A DNA stretch of 64,000 nucleotides, taken from assembly GCA_012184525.1 (NCBI GenBank), contig WOFQ01000002.1:248001-312000 (forward strand), in the 5' to 3' direction. The notes beneath the pieces were generated by a model. That model saw only the letters and a list, made by a program, of their open reading frames with translations. It had not been told where the DNA came from and made no database searches. This DNA comes from Xenoacremonium recifei. Lineage: Eukaryota > Ascomycota > Sordariomycetes > Hypocreales > Nectriaceae. A program made the position numbers and the translations under genes. The stretch's first letter is position 1. Each line of letters begins with the position of its first letter. Positions 23,885 to 35,426 of this stretch are shown here, in pieces.

Positions 23885-25319
23885 ATGGTGCCATCACTCG
23901 TGACCATCAACGCCTCCGAGCCTCTGGAGAGCATGTACGAGATTATGGCTCGAGACGGCGGTGTCATCATCTCCAACTTTCTTTCGCCAGAGCTCCTCCA
24001 AGAGACCATGGCCAACAGTAAGCACCACAATCATCTCAACCGTAAACAGCAATAGCTTTCTGATGCCATTCGCTAGTTGAACCCTTCTTCAAAGGGCGCA
24101 AACTTTATGATTCTGCTGCCTCCCACGATGAACTCGGTGCCGATTTCTTCCCCGAAGGCTCGCAGCGTGTTTATGTTTGTTCTTCACGTTATCTCGCGTC
24201 TCTCCGTACTAATCTTGTCTCTCAGGGTCTTTTAGGGAAAATGCCTGATCAGTTGATTAAGATCATGCGGCTGCCCGTATGGCAAGGCATCATGGGTCGC
24301 TTCCTCAAGTAAGACGATACAGTATTAGACTCGAGTGTCCTAGACTAAAAGAAGATCGACCCCAGTGATGAGTATGCCTCTTATACTGGCCAGACCCTAC
24401 TGCCCCAGAAGAGCGGTTATATGTTAGCATCTACCGCTGCTCTCCGCTTGGTCCCCGGGGCAAAGCCTCAACCTTTGCATCGAGTAAGCGTCTTTCGGCC
24501 CTAGGCCAGAACTTCCGGTGGAAGAGAGACTAACCACCAGTCTCACAACAGGATCAGATCGCCTACCAGACCCGGCCTGACCCAAGCAACCCCCTTTTCA
24601 CGCCTATGCTCGGATGTCTGATTGCAGGATCCAAGTGCACGTATAAGAACGGCGTGAGCCAAGAGCCCCTTTGGCCTTTGCTGCCCGCTGATGCTGACGA
24701 GACCCCTCCCATTGCCATAGGCTACCGCCGTAATTCCAGGAAGCCATCTCTGGAGCCCTGACCGCGCCCCAAAAGTTGAAGAGTGCACATACGCAGAGAT
24801 GGAGCCTGGTTCGGCGCTTTTCACTCTCGGCTGTAGGTCTCCTTTCTTCGGGCGAGGCAACGCTGGCAAATTTTGGGTGCTGACCTCTCGACATAGCAAC
24901 ATACCACGGCGCTGGCGAGAACAAGTGCGAGAAGACCGACCCCGATGCCTTGCGAACTCTCTTTGCTTGCTTCGCGTAAGTTGCCCCCTTTCAACAGTAA
25001 GGCCTTCAAAGAAGATATTTACATCTTGTTTCTGATTTTAGTCAACGAGACTACTTTCGCCAAGACCAAGATGAGGTCCTGTCCACCCCCCTGGAGATTG
25101 CCCGAAGGCTGCCTGAAGATATTCTCAGATTGGCCGGGTATTGTGAGTAGATACCCAAAGAGACATATACGTAGTCAAAGCAAAGAATTGAGCTGACTCT
25201 GCTTATCAGACAAAGCTGTGGGCGGCGTTGGGTACGTCGAAGATCACCAGAGCCCGGTTGAGTTTCTCCAGAGAGATGAGAACGGCATAGGTAAGTTCGG
25301 GGCCGTCGTGAGAGTCTGA
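23885..25319 (+). CDS. PhyH-family Fe(II)/2-oxoglutarate dioxygenase
   Basis: Nine exons: 23885-24017, 24077-24174, 24226-24308, 24366-24483, 24552-24653, 24721-24832, 24897-24975, 25042-25142 and 25210-25319. They total 936 nt, giving 311 aa with every junction in phase. The iron-binding facial triad is His143-Arg-Asp145 (PLHRDQ, split by intron 4) plus His219 in the typical STYHGAGEN context. AVIPGSHLW before the distal His is also characteristic. The family uses oxygen and 2-oxoglutarate to hydroxylate, epoxidise or desaturate small molecules; fungal members include many secondary-metabolite enzymes. The N-terminus MVPSLVTINASE has no targeting signal, so it is probably cytosolic. A GTAAGT lies in the last exon, so an alternative 3' end is possible. 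It shares a promoter with the permease gene. Fold and cofactor are secure, the substrate is unknown. Confidence 0.9.
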
Positions 25320-25477
25320 AATTGAGCGGAAGAAGGGAAATGAATTTGTAATTCTGGTAAGATAGTTTCGGGGCGGGAGAAAAGCGATGGCTATTCTCCT
25401 CTCCTCATATGTAGGTAGTATCGAAGGTAATTTGTTACGTGAAGCATCTATGGAGGAAACCCCGGCTTCTTGCGTAA

Positions 25478-25850
25478 TCAACGAACTCCAACGTTCCTAA
25501 CTTGGAGAGTCTTCGTGCCTGAAACAAAAGTCTTTGAGGTGGAAGGTCTTTCGTAGGCTGGGTCGATCATGTGAATGCGGACATGCTGCCATTTTGGCTC
25601 CTCTCTCCCACGCGGTATCGGATATACGAGAAGGTAGGCTCTTCCGCCGGCCAAAAGGTAGTTGATCAACTCCACCTCGAACGACCAGATGCCCTTTGGG
25701 TCCTCAATCTTCACGAAACTTGGATTTAAAGAGGGTAGGTCGTGACCTGCTATAACACCACTCTGCTCCTGCGGAACAGCCTGTTGCTCACAAAGCTGTG
25801 TAAATAACTCAGGCGGTCTCTCTCGGCGCCGCGAGTCTCAAAGGCAGCTT
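25478..25850 (-). pseudogene. Orphan coding fragment, possibly a truncated gene
   Basis: The minus strand stays open for about 120 codons, ending at a stop near 25478. The only initiator near the start of the well-formed part is a GTG at 25714, so it reads like a 3' exon lacking its 5' part. The encoded sequence (for example IEDPKGIWSFEVELINY, then AGGRAYLLVYPIPRG) has natural protein composition with alternating hydrophobic strands, unlike the shadow frames nearby. SEH1 ends only 100 bp upstream, leaving no room for more of the gene. I do not recognise the family. It may be a relic of a gene broken by rearrangement, or chance. Confidence 0.3.
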
Positions 25851-25953
25851 GGCACTGACGCTAAGAAGTTTTACCTTGACTTCCTCATCTGTTTAAGGGT
25901 TTATCGAGAGATTTTTGCCGGCCACTGGTAGATGCATAAAACCTAGATCTCCC

Positions 25954-27376
25954 TCAAGGTGTCGCCATCCGCGCCTTAAAAATGGCCAACTCTGAGCTCT
26001 TAGCCCAGGAGCCGTCCGGCGTTTGGCGGTAGCATAAGAGGTGTCCATCGTCACCCGTGGTTCCTAGCACGTGTCCGTCGTCGTCGAAGCCCACGCGCCA
26101 CACAGGGGTTCGGTTGTTTTCAAGCTTCGACACTTCGTAGCAGGTGTGTTTGACCTGGCCTGGGAGCCCCGACCATTGGCGATCGCTGTGGTTTCCTGAC
26201 TTGGCGAGCCCAGAAGTGAGACTGGACGGATGATGGTGCTGGTGATGGTTCTGAGAGTGGATTTGAGGTGTGGGTGGTTGCGTGTGGGATTGTGATGCTT
26301 GTGGTGTTTGCTTATCAGAAGGGGTAGCTGCGCCGTTACTCTTCTGCGGTGTGTCTCGCGGAGATCGGTGGCCAGGCTTCAGCAGATCTGCGGCTGCCCA
26401 CGACTTGCCGTCGTCTTCGGAATAAGCTGAATCAATGCGAAAGACGCGGGCATACCCATCCTGGCACGCGGTGGCGATAGTGTCGTAGCCGCGTATATTA
26501 CCAGGCGCCCAAGCTACATCCCGAACCAGCCCTCGATGTCCGGGGATCTCCACTGACAGGTAGAACTCCTTCTTGGTATTTTGGACGCCCATCGAGGTTG
26601 TGATAACATCGCGTGACCGGTAGATCTTGACCGAGTTCATAGCTGCGACCACGATTCCCAACGAGTCGGACGGCACGCCAGCGCGTAGCGCGGTATAACA
26701 AGGTTCTGGATTCGGATCGAAACGCACGCGAAAGGCGACCTCTTCGCCGCGGCTGGGTTTGGGAGCGACGCTAAAGTCGTCAACCTGCACATATTCAGAC
26801 AACGTTTCCGGTTGGTCGTTCTCTAACACGACAAGGCGGCCGTCTGTAGCGAGCAGGGCGAGGTAGGTGTGACGAGTCTCTTCGTTGTGCTTCATGGAAA
26901 AGGATCGGTACGGCGCTTTATTAGAGCGCGTGTCGAAGGCAGGCTTTCCGCCAGCAGCACGACTAGTGCAGAAGCGGCGGCCAGGCGCGGCGGAAGGGTC
27001 TTCTGCCCAAAGACGGAACCAGCCCTCAATCCCGAGCGAGGCGATGAGATTTGGATAGATAGTAGCAGGTAGCCATTGAAGCTGTAGGCGAGGGTTAGAG
27101 CAGTCAGTGTAAGCCCGACGAGTAACAAGAGAGTGTCTGAGACAGACGCACCTCTAGAATTTCTCCGCCGTGAGCAGACCAAGTATCGCAGAGCCGCCAG
27201 GTTCCATCCTTATGGCGATTAAACACGCGAATCTTGCCGTCAACTGAGCCGGTTGCGCAGCGGTCGCCATACGTGTTGAAGGCGACGGCCTGGACGAGGT
27301 CCTTGTGGCCATGCTGGAGATTCAGGTCAAAGGAGGGCCGGTCATCATTAGGCGACGGCGGGACGGAGGCGGCCAT
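25954..27376 (-). CDS. SEH1: Nucleoporin SEH1 (WD40 beta-propeller)
   Basis: Two exons, 27152-27376 and 25954-27081, with the intron 27082-27151 running GTGCGT to CAG; 450 aa. The N-terminus has the classic Seh1 layout: LNLQHGHKDLVQAVAFNTYG, then GDRCATGSVDGKIRVF with a WD-type strand, and a second repeat beginning WSAHGGEILELQWLP. Later blades contain GHRGLVRDVAWAPG with a DGYARVF strand, and VWRVGFDDDGHVLGTTGDDG. A Gln/His/Pro-rich insert (about residues 315-370), apparently disordered, interrupts the last blades and makes the protein longer than yeast Seh1. Seh1 is part of the Y-shaped (Nup84/Nup107) nuclear-pore complex and of the SEA/GATOR2 complex controlling TORC1. The cyclin gene is divergent, 679 bp away. 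Confidence 0.9.
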
Positions 27377-28055
27377 TGTGTGAACTTAGGGAGATGGTGA
27401 TGGTTGGGAGTGATGGCATGTTGGAGTTGAGGAGGAGAATGGAGCAAAGCAAGCTCCACCGCTGTTGCTCTTCTAGGAGTTCGAGTTAGCTCCCCCTGTC
27501 AGCAATGCAGCTGCCCCGCACGTCTCCAACGCCATGTGAATCTGGGGATGGATTTCAGCAGCTGAGGTCGTCTGTATGATTCGACTCGTCATGTATGAAG
27601 CTCATAAAGGTGGCATCTAAATTTTGTATGTAACTTGATGGGCCATGAGATGCAGGTGTTAAGGAAGATAAGCAGCCGAACAACGGAAGGAGCTGAGGCG
27701 TCGTGCCTGCCTTAAGGGGCTTTAACACGGAAGGAAGGGAGCAAGAGAGACTTCCAGCAAACACATCAATGTGCAGTCAACTGCAAACTTGAGTCACCCC
27801 CTATCGTAGTTCGAGACTTCCCCCTAACACTGAAATAGTTTCCCGCCAATTTTTTGATTTTCATAAGCACCTTCATCCAGACCTCTATTACAGAGCTATC
27901 CCACCTGCGACGATCTCTTTTCAAGAAGGACAGGGGTCTGTGGCTGGTGGGCTCAGCCTCTCCAGGTACCAAACCCACTCCGACGTAGCCTCGTCAACTG
28001 TCAAAACTTCTACCTCCAACGCTGCTCCAACTTCAGCATCTCCCGCTGCCTCGTC
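27377..28055. other. Divergent promoter of the SEH1 and cyclin genes
   Basis: These 679 bp lie between two ATGs pointing away from each other. No coding content or distinctive sites were recognised. Confidence 0.6.
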
Positions 28056-29031
28056 ATGGCGCACCTCACGAACCCATTAGCCTCTCCGTCGCAGCTGTAC
28101 AATCGGACATCCTTCTCTAGCCTCCCCCAAGACCTGCTCGAAATCATCTTCATCACCACCCAATGCCTGACGCAAGCTGCCGGCCGGCTCCTCGAGGTTC
28201 CTCAGTCCGTTACAGCCCAGGCCAACGTCATTCTGGCGCGACACTGGCTTGTCGACTCTCCTATGACACATGAATTCAGCGTGAGCTTCCCCCCTGGCCG
28301 TGGAGTCGGCTCCTAGGACTGTTGCTAACTTCGCCAAGGATACCTCTGCAGCCGCTCTCTATCTTGTTGCCAAGATGGGGCCACAACCTCGTTCGCCTCG
28401 CGACGTGTCTCTCGTCTACGCATACCTTCTTTCGACCAATTCGTGCTTCTTCCGCCCCAGAGACGGGCGCAAGGATGACCCTAAGTCCTACTACCAAACC
28501 GAATCGGACTACTTCGCCTTCCAGACCCGACTTCTCGCGATCGAAGCCCGCATACTCTACACCCTTGGTTTCGATACCCACGTTTCGCTGCCTCATCCGC
28601 TAGCCGTCACCTACCTTCAGACTCTGGACTTCTTGGCACAGCCCAAAACCGACATCTCGAAGCGAACAGTCCAGTATCTAAATACAGCTCTCTTATCACC
28701 GCAGATGCTGTATCTCACCCACCAGCCACACGCTCTCGCGACGGCTGCAATTTACAACGCTGCTCGAGATCTCGGCGCCAAGATGCCTGAGTGTGAGTGG
28801 TGGGAGGTTTTCGACGTTGACAGAGAAGAGCTTGGGTTTCTAGTTGTTGCCATGCGAAGCGTGGAAGACTGGCTGAGGCAACGTAAAGCTGAGGTTCCTC
28901 GTCTTGCAGAAGGCATGCTCACGTTGAAAGCCGTGGACGCGGAACTGCAAGCGAGGGGCCTTGCAGGTGCAAATGGTACGACTGATATCGAGGAGGAGCA
29001 GCGCGTCATGAACATGATGGACAGCAGGTGA
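28056..29031 (+). CDS. Cyclin-box protein, cyclin L/C-like
   Basis: Exons 28056-28280 and 28339-29031; the intron has donor GTGAGC, a perfect branch point TGCTAAC and acceptor AAG; 305 aa. The first cyclin fold spans about residues 20-140: LLEVPQSVTAQANVILARHWL, then DTSAAALYLVAKMGPQPRS, close to the arrangement of transcriptional cyclins. A second fold (about 150-240) contains PHPLAVTYLQTLDF and HALATAAIYNAARDLG. The tail is short and acidic. Cyclins of this kind pair with CDKs acting on RNA polymerase II or splicing factors. I favour a cyclin L-type assignment from overall pattern, but C- or T-type is not excluded. No RS-rich tail, found on animal cyclin L, is present. Confidence 0.75.
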
Positions 29032-31464
29032 TCGCCGTGAATTGCCGCACAATGTACTGCACGGTGGACCAAACTCACCGGGAAGCGTTCAACCTGGTCT
29101 CACTCTTACATCTTGTTGGCATGCTCGAACTTCCAGAGACGGCCGGCGCCAACCGGCGCAAATTCACACACTGGACCTGTCGCAATTCGCAAGTTCCTGG
29201 AGGGCGAGACAGCCTCATGAGACAAGACTTGCAGAAGCATCAGGCCATATCCTCGGGGACCACTCAGCATCTTGAAGATGCTCATTAGGTAAATGGACCA
29301 CTGTGGCTATCACAGTGGACCTCGACCTTATCATCGCTTAATGCTGCTGCATTTGCGATTCGCCGCGGCGCTACCCGGACGCCATGAAAAAGGACAAAAG
29401 GAAGAGCAATTGGGGTGGAAGAAGAAGCAACAAGTCGCGTGCTGCCAGCGAAGCTATTGTAATGGCGCGTACACGCACATTATGCTCGACATGCATGTGC
29501 ATATCGCTAATGTACTGACTGTGCAGACGGCATGGGATGCCTGCCGTGGGGGGCATGTGGTATGTACCATAATAAGTATTCAACAGGACAATACAGGTAC
29601 ATTTCTCCAACCTAATATGCGGCTGAAACAAACAAAGTACAAACGATACAACAACTGATCACTGACAATCAACTTCGATTCCGTCACCGAGGGGTTATGC
29701 AACAACTCATAGCTGTTGATACGTGTTCTCGAAACGGCCATGTGACGCTTCTGTGCGGTCCAACCCGCGCGGGCTGCTCCAACCAGCGTTAAGAGCCACA
29801 CTGAGTCGGTGCCGGTCTAGGCAACTCGTCGACGATGATAAAAAGCCTCACGTCCACACTGCAACCTAAAATACATGCCAAGACGCTGCATGCCGAGACT
29901 GCCATCCAGGGACATGCGGTGAAGAGCGCTGGGGCAAGGGGATCCAGGGGACCCTCGTGGGCACAGGCCAATCAGTCTTCCATCCTTCGTGGAGCTGAAT
30001 GCGGGGAGGGGGCTAGCGGACTGGCTCTCCACGATGCTGCGATGCTGTGTTGGGAGTTTGATGAGGCCTCGACGTCATCAGGAGCAGCGTGCCGGGAGAG
30101 TGAGGCAAAGACGGGATGTTGGTTGATTCTGTCCAATGCCAACGCGCAAGGTGTCGAGAGATGGGCACTAGCAGGCCGTTTCTGTTGCAATTCGGAAGAC
30201 ACCTGAGATCGAATGCATATTCTGTTGGAGTATGTGTCCATCACGCGTTGTGTATCTACCCCTCGTTCCCGGGCCGACTTAGACACGCAAACAAGGTTGG
30301 GAGGCGGTCGAAGAGTTGCGAGAGCTGGTCCAATGGCGTTATCAGAGCTAGAGGCGGACCCAGAACCCAGTTGCGATAGCATTCGACTTCTACAAACAGC
30401 GGATCGGGGACCAGAAAGGGACCATCATGGCCTCGCATGGCCCAAGGGATCATGGAAAGGGACGGTGGTACAAATGGTACCGTACCCCAACAAGGACCCT
30501 CATGATACCCTGAAATGATCCTCGATGTGATCCAACCACCTCACCAGGGGGTGTGGGACGGGAGCGACAAAAGTGGGAGCCAACGAGGGCCGTATTCGGG
30601 AGAAGCGGAGCGCGGGATTGGCTTGTTTGCCCAATGACAACGGCTCCCATGTAATCCCATTGGAGTGCAGGCGATCAACGGTCTGTCGCGGTCTTTTTCG
30701 GCGGGCGACGGTGATATCTTGGAGAAGCGGGAAACGGTGGCGGAGATTGGCTGGCCAGCCTCGAAACTCTGGAACGGTGTCTTCTAGAAGGCGTGCCGGA
30801 CCCCAGCCAGCCAACCGCAGACGGCACATAGGGCGGCTGACACCGTTCTGTCAGGCCCTTCGCGGAGGATCAAGATGACGACCGAGCACAATTCCGTTAC
30901 AGCCGTGTGTATATACCCCGTGCCCTCTTTTTCTCGCGCTCACGCCCCCAACATTTCGTGCTTCGGGGACCCTCTCAGCAGCCCCTGAAGCCGTCCCCGA
31001 CGGACGTTGAGTGGCCACGGCGGCTCGGCCTTCGTGGTCAAGAAATCTCCGGACCGGCCACTGTGTGCAAGTAGAGGACAGGCAGGGCAGACTACGGCCG
31101 ACTAGCTGGCCCAGCTTCAAGATCGTGGGGCTCGTGACGGCGCTGGTCCTTGTTGGCTGGTCCTGGATCTGGAGCTGGAGCTGTTGAAGAAAAATGGCTC
31201 ACTGTTTTAGCTTCGTGGTCCGTGGAAGGCGGCTGCATCATTGCGAGCGGGATGCGAGATGAGGCATGGTACGTATCCCGTCGACGATGATAAGGCAGAG
31301 GTATATTAAGGAGCCGTGACCCCCCTCGTTGAGCTTCTTTTCTCCTGGTCTTTCGTCAAGATCTCGATCATTTGTCTCTTCCTTTCGACGTCCCACCTAT
31401 CTCACTTATACCACACCAACACACACGAGTCTTTCTAGACAACACACATCCCACAACATTCACA
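29032..31464. other. Long intergenic region
   Basis: About 2.4 kb between the cyclin gene and a small plus-strand gene. GC-rich parts give overlapping frames of 80-136 codons on both strands, none with domain content. A TATA-like GTATATTAAG at 31301-31310 probably belongs to the gene at 31465. Confidence 0.55.
31301..31310 (+). promoter_or_regulatory. TATA-like element of the small Ala/Ser/Thr-rich gene
   Basis: GTATATTAAG lies about 160 bp before the ATG at 31465. The intervening leader is C/T-rich and contains ACACCAACACACACG-type sequence, as in well-expressed fungal genes. Confidence 0.4.
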
Positions 31465-31764
31465 ATGACTGCCGCTCCTGCTGCTGGATCTAGCTCTGCT
31501 GCTACCACTGCGGCTCCTACCAACGCCGCTGCTCCTGCCTCTCACTTCGGTGACAACCGCGGCATCCAGTTTCACATCAAGACTGGCAACGCTCGCTACA
31601 GGTGCACGCTCCAGGACCGATCTCACTAGTAAGTCATTAGGGACACGACAAATGTGAAGACGGATTGCTAACAAAAGCCCAGCGAGCGATCCAAGGCTGC
31701 CCGCCAGAACTCGACTGACTCTGTGTCGTCGAGCGCCTCCACCAGCACCACTGGCTCCCACTAG
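31465..31764 (+). CDS. Small Ala/Ser/Thr-rich hypothetical protein
   Basis: Two exons, 31465-31628 and 31683-31764, with the intron running GTAAGT to CAG; 81 aa. The protein has three parts. Residues 1-29 are almost only Ala, Thr, Ser and Pro. A conserved-looking core follows (ASHFGDNRGIQFHIKTGNAR, then YRCTLQDRSH). The tail is Ser/Thr-rich and ends TGSH. No signal peptide or transmembrane segment is seen. A TATA-like box, pyrimidine-rich leader and C-ending codons suggest strong or inducible expression. I do not recognise the family. The splice junction restores TAC GAG CGA and keeps frame, which supports a real gene. Confidence 0.65.
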
Positions 31765-33484
31765 AGGGTGATTTCAGGGGAGAAGGTTGCCCGAGAGACA
31801 CATCTTGCACAGATGATCGTCATTGTTCGTTGAGGAGCTAAATTGTCCGAGAAATCTGGACGCGGATGTGGCGTTCTGATCTCTCGGCCTTTGGCAACGG
31901 CAGTCGGAGCCGGACCTGACGGACTCGGGCGTGGTGAAAGGCGAAGAAAAATTGGACAGGGAGTTTGATGACATTGTCTTTTTGGCATTAGCGACGGTAT
32001 ATACACACGGGGCAAGGGATTCCCCGACGAATTGACGTTTTACTATTGTTCAATTATTTACATTGATCACTGCAGTGTTTTCCAAGTGGCTCTCCTGGAG
32101 CGCCGTGCCGTGTCATCATGAGACGGAATTATGCATGTTCCTACTCAGCTTACCGCACGATGAATCCTGGTGTTTCTCTCGCGATGGGCCCCAAATAAAC
32201 CCCCCGAAATTGCCCATTCAAGCCTGGAGCCGCACCTCAACTGGCAGACAGACCGCCGCTTGTTGATAATCCCGTCCACAGCAAAAAAAACGCCGCGGGG
32301 GGCAAAAATAGCCGTGATGCAATCGCCCCCGCGCCTGGCGACTGGATGCGGGAATAAGCGGGGCCTGTGCGAGGCTCCCCCACCGCGAGTCCGTCTCCGC
32401 TTTTATTCGGCATCACGGCCAGGGAGCTCCGATTGCTCCGACGGGCGGAGGAAGAGCTGTGGCGGTGATGACGAGTGAAGGCTGGAGGCTTCGATATTGG
32501 GGAAGTTTGGGGGGAGAGTTTTGTGGCGTCGAGTCATGATGTCTGGCATCACAGGCCTCGAAACATGGTAAAGGGAGGCATGAGGAAAGGAAGCCAAAGA
32601 GGTCGACGGGAGAGAGGGGTAGCCCGGATGTGGTAACCCAGCGCAGCCCTGCCCTGCCCAGGGCAGATTTCACCCATCGATGGCGCCCGGAAGAAAAGGA
32701 AGAGGGATTCTGACACTCAGCATTAATGCAAGGAACGTGCTTCTCCAGACGGGGGCAGGCGATGTCTTATTTCCGCAGGCTCTGGCCGGGCTGACTCGCT
32801 GCTATAGAGTCCCTATTGGATTAATACGTGCTGCGGATTGCATCGAGTAACGCCCGGGGCCAATATTCGCCCTCCTTGCAGCGCGGGAAGCTCCCTAGGA
32901 TCAGATCAGTCTGGAAACTACCCTTCATAGCCAGCTTCTGCAGCAATAGTGCGCCCATTTACGGGAGATGACGCTTCTCCTGTCAGCCCTGCGCTTTCAT
33001 GAATGGCTTTGTCTCGTGCGTGGCGTCGATAAAGGACCGCCCTCAAGTCGAGCCGTATTACCACACAATTCCTCCAGGTGCCTCTACCGTGATAGCGAGT
33101 GACTCCAGTAAGGTATTTCCACTTTGCCTGGACGCCCGGACGAGGCTACCGGGACGGGCAGAGTTGCTTGCGTACGTCACGCGCGTGGCCGTAAGCGGTC
33201 GTTTTGAGTTGGGCCGTATCTTTCGCTGGAGGTCTGGCGCTGGGACTGGCTCAGTCTGGGCACAGCCTCTCCAGTCTCAACTTCCTCTTCTTCCGCGAAG
33301 CTTCTTCTTCTTCTTCTAACTTTTCCCACGTTTCTTTTTATATTTCTTGCCCTCTGTCCTTTTCGCCCTTGCTTCCTCCAGTTTTCTCTCCATCTTCGCT
33401 CGTTTGCATCCCGAGGAGAGAGGTTGACGATTGAGCGTCCCTGGCTCACGATACACGCATAAGCCCCCGGCTCTCGCGGACAAG
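31765..33484. other. Intergenic region
   Basis: About 1.7 kb with no supportable gene. It includes a CTT/TTC trinucleotide run near 33300-33316 and a T-rich, TATA-like stretch near 33335 just before the membrane-protein gene. Confidence 0.6.
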
Positions 33485-35191
33485 ATGCCACACCCATTGG
33501 TGGCCACCGGTAAGTCGCTGTCGTGACATTATTACTGCTGTCGCTGCTGCTGCGTTACGAGTGCACAATCATTTCATCTCAGATTTCTTTCGCCTCTGCC
33601 TCCTCCATGTCTCGTCTCTTGTCCATCTCTTCCTGTTGCGGCCTCATCGGTCCTGGTCAGCTGTCAGTCAGCTACAAGCGGCGCGGGGTAATTCACTGTT
33701 CCATCCATGCTCAGGCCCTGTTCGAGGCCGCTGTTGGGAGTCTCCAATTGCGAATCACAGCCTGGGGATGGGCGCTTTGAGCCTGGCTGCCTGAGCCACC
33801 GGTGGCGAACCGCCGCAGGACCACGCAATCAACGCCTCACCAGACGCCTCAGCCGAACCTGACCTCCTACATGCAATCAACTGGAAGCTCTTCAGCGGAG
33901 AGCTCTCCTCTTATTTCCTCCTACTGTCCGAATCTTATCATCGCATATCGCCTTGTCTCGTCTCTCTTTTTCCCTCCGTGCCTGCTCGAGCTACCCTCTG
34001 TCTATCTATCGCTGTGGTTCGCATCCTGTTCATCCCAATATGCCTAACCATGTCGTCCTGGCCTCAGGTGCCGTAGTCGCCGTCTCAGTGGCTGTCGCGA
34101 CCGCCATCGCCATCTATGAGTCCCCCGAGTTTCGCCGCTACGCCGACGATGTCCGCCGCCGCATCGCCATTGCCCTGCACTCCATGGGCGACAACATCAA
34201 CCCCAACTCAACGGGAACCCCGCGCGAGCCCATCTTCAACCGCCCCGAAGATGCCGACGGCTTCCTGATGCCCCACCACGGAAACGGCCAGGATACCGGC
34301 GTCGACGCCGACGAGGAGACCCGGCGGAGGCAGCGCGAGGAGCTGATGTACTGGAATTCGGTGCGCCTTGAGAAGCAGGAGAAGGAGCAGCGTGAGCGGG
34401 CAGAGAAGCGGTCACCAACGGGATCATCGTTCGATGATTTCCTGCGACAGGATGAGAATGCCGAGCGGGGCACAATGGTCTTCAACACGGGTGCCGACAT
34501 TCGACACAGCGCTGAAGGTCTGCGAAACCGTGGTGACGGTCCCCGATCATATGGCCATGCCTCATACTACAATCCATTTGCGGATGAGTATCAAATTGAT
34601 TCCCATGAGTTGGAGGATCTTGAGGACGGCCACAACCTTGCCCCCACCAAGGATGAGATGTCCGACATTTACAGCGCCACCACCCAAGATCACGACGAGA
34701 AGCATTCTCTTGTCCACGATGAGGACCAGAAGTTCTACTCCTACCACGAAGAGCTCAACCCCGAGCCTGAGGCCCTGATCCCCGTCGAGACCACCCCTGC
34801 TCCCTCACAATCCTCTGCTACTCTGGAACGCGAGCTTGGCCCCAACGAATACATGACCTCCGGCCAGGAAGATCGCGACGAGGCATACGCCTCCATCCAG
34901 GCCTGGGCCCAGAACTCGAGCTCCAACTTCTACTCGCCGCTGCCCAGCACCCCTGTGGCTCCCGTATCTGAGCCCGAGATTATCAGCGACGGCCAGCTGA
35001 CGCCTACCGACTCCATCTCGGTCATTGGGCACGACGAAGGCGAGTTCCCAGGTTCATCGCAACACGAGAACGACTCTGCACGGGTCTACGACGTGATGAG
35101 CGAGAGCGAGGGCATCATGACTCCTGCGAGCTGGTCTGAGATTGGCAGCGTCATTAGCGAGAGCGATGCACCGGTCCCTGTGCGCAACTAG
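33485..35191 (+). CDS. Single-pass membrane protein of unknown function
   Basis: Preferred model has two exons: a 25-nt exon 33485-33509 (MPHPLVAT plus one base) and 34068-35191, joined across a 558-bp intron with a perfect GTAAGT donor, a CTAAC branch point near 34043 and a CAG acceptor; 382 aa. The long exon alone could start at an ATG at 34040, but that ATG overlaps the branch-point region. Both versions converge on GAVVAVSVAVATAIAIYESP, a single N-terminal hydrophobic helix. A basic amphipathic segment follows, then a Gln/Glu/Arg-rich coiled coil (about residues 90-130, REELMYWNSVRLEKQEKEQR). A long acidic Ser/Pro-rich region completes the protein. The layout suggests a membrane anchor with a large cytosolic disordered part. 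No named family is recognised. Confidence 0.75.
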
Positions 35192-35426
35192 ACTTGAGCC
35201 GGCTGTTTGTTTTCTTTACAGTAAAATCGATGGGTTTACCAAAGACGGGACGTAACAGCAACTAGGCTTGGACACGGTTATTCTTCTTCCATCAGGTATC
35301 GTTTCCTTAGGTATGACTTCTTTTCATTGGGTATAGGAAATGGCGTTGGGGGAAGGAGTTTCCTGGTAGTTCTTATATATCCCCGTCGATTTAATCCAAG
35401 TTGCTGTCTATAAGTCGTTACTCATG

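Noticed and set aside
29827..31293. Identical 15-mer (CGTCGACGATGATAA) at 29827 and 31279
   Set aside because: In 64 kb about two identical 15-mer pairs are expected by chance, so the match is not evidence of a shared element.
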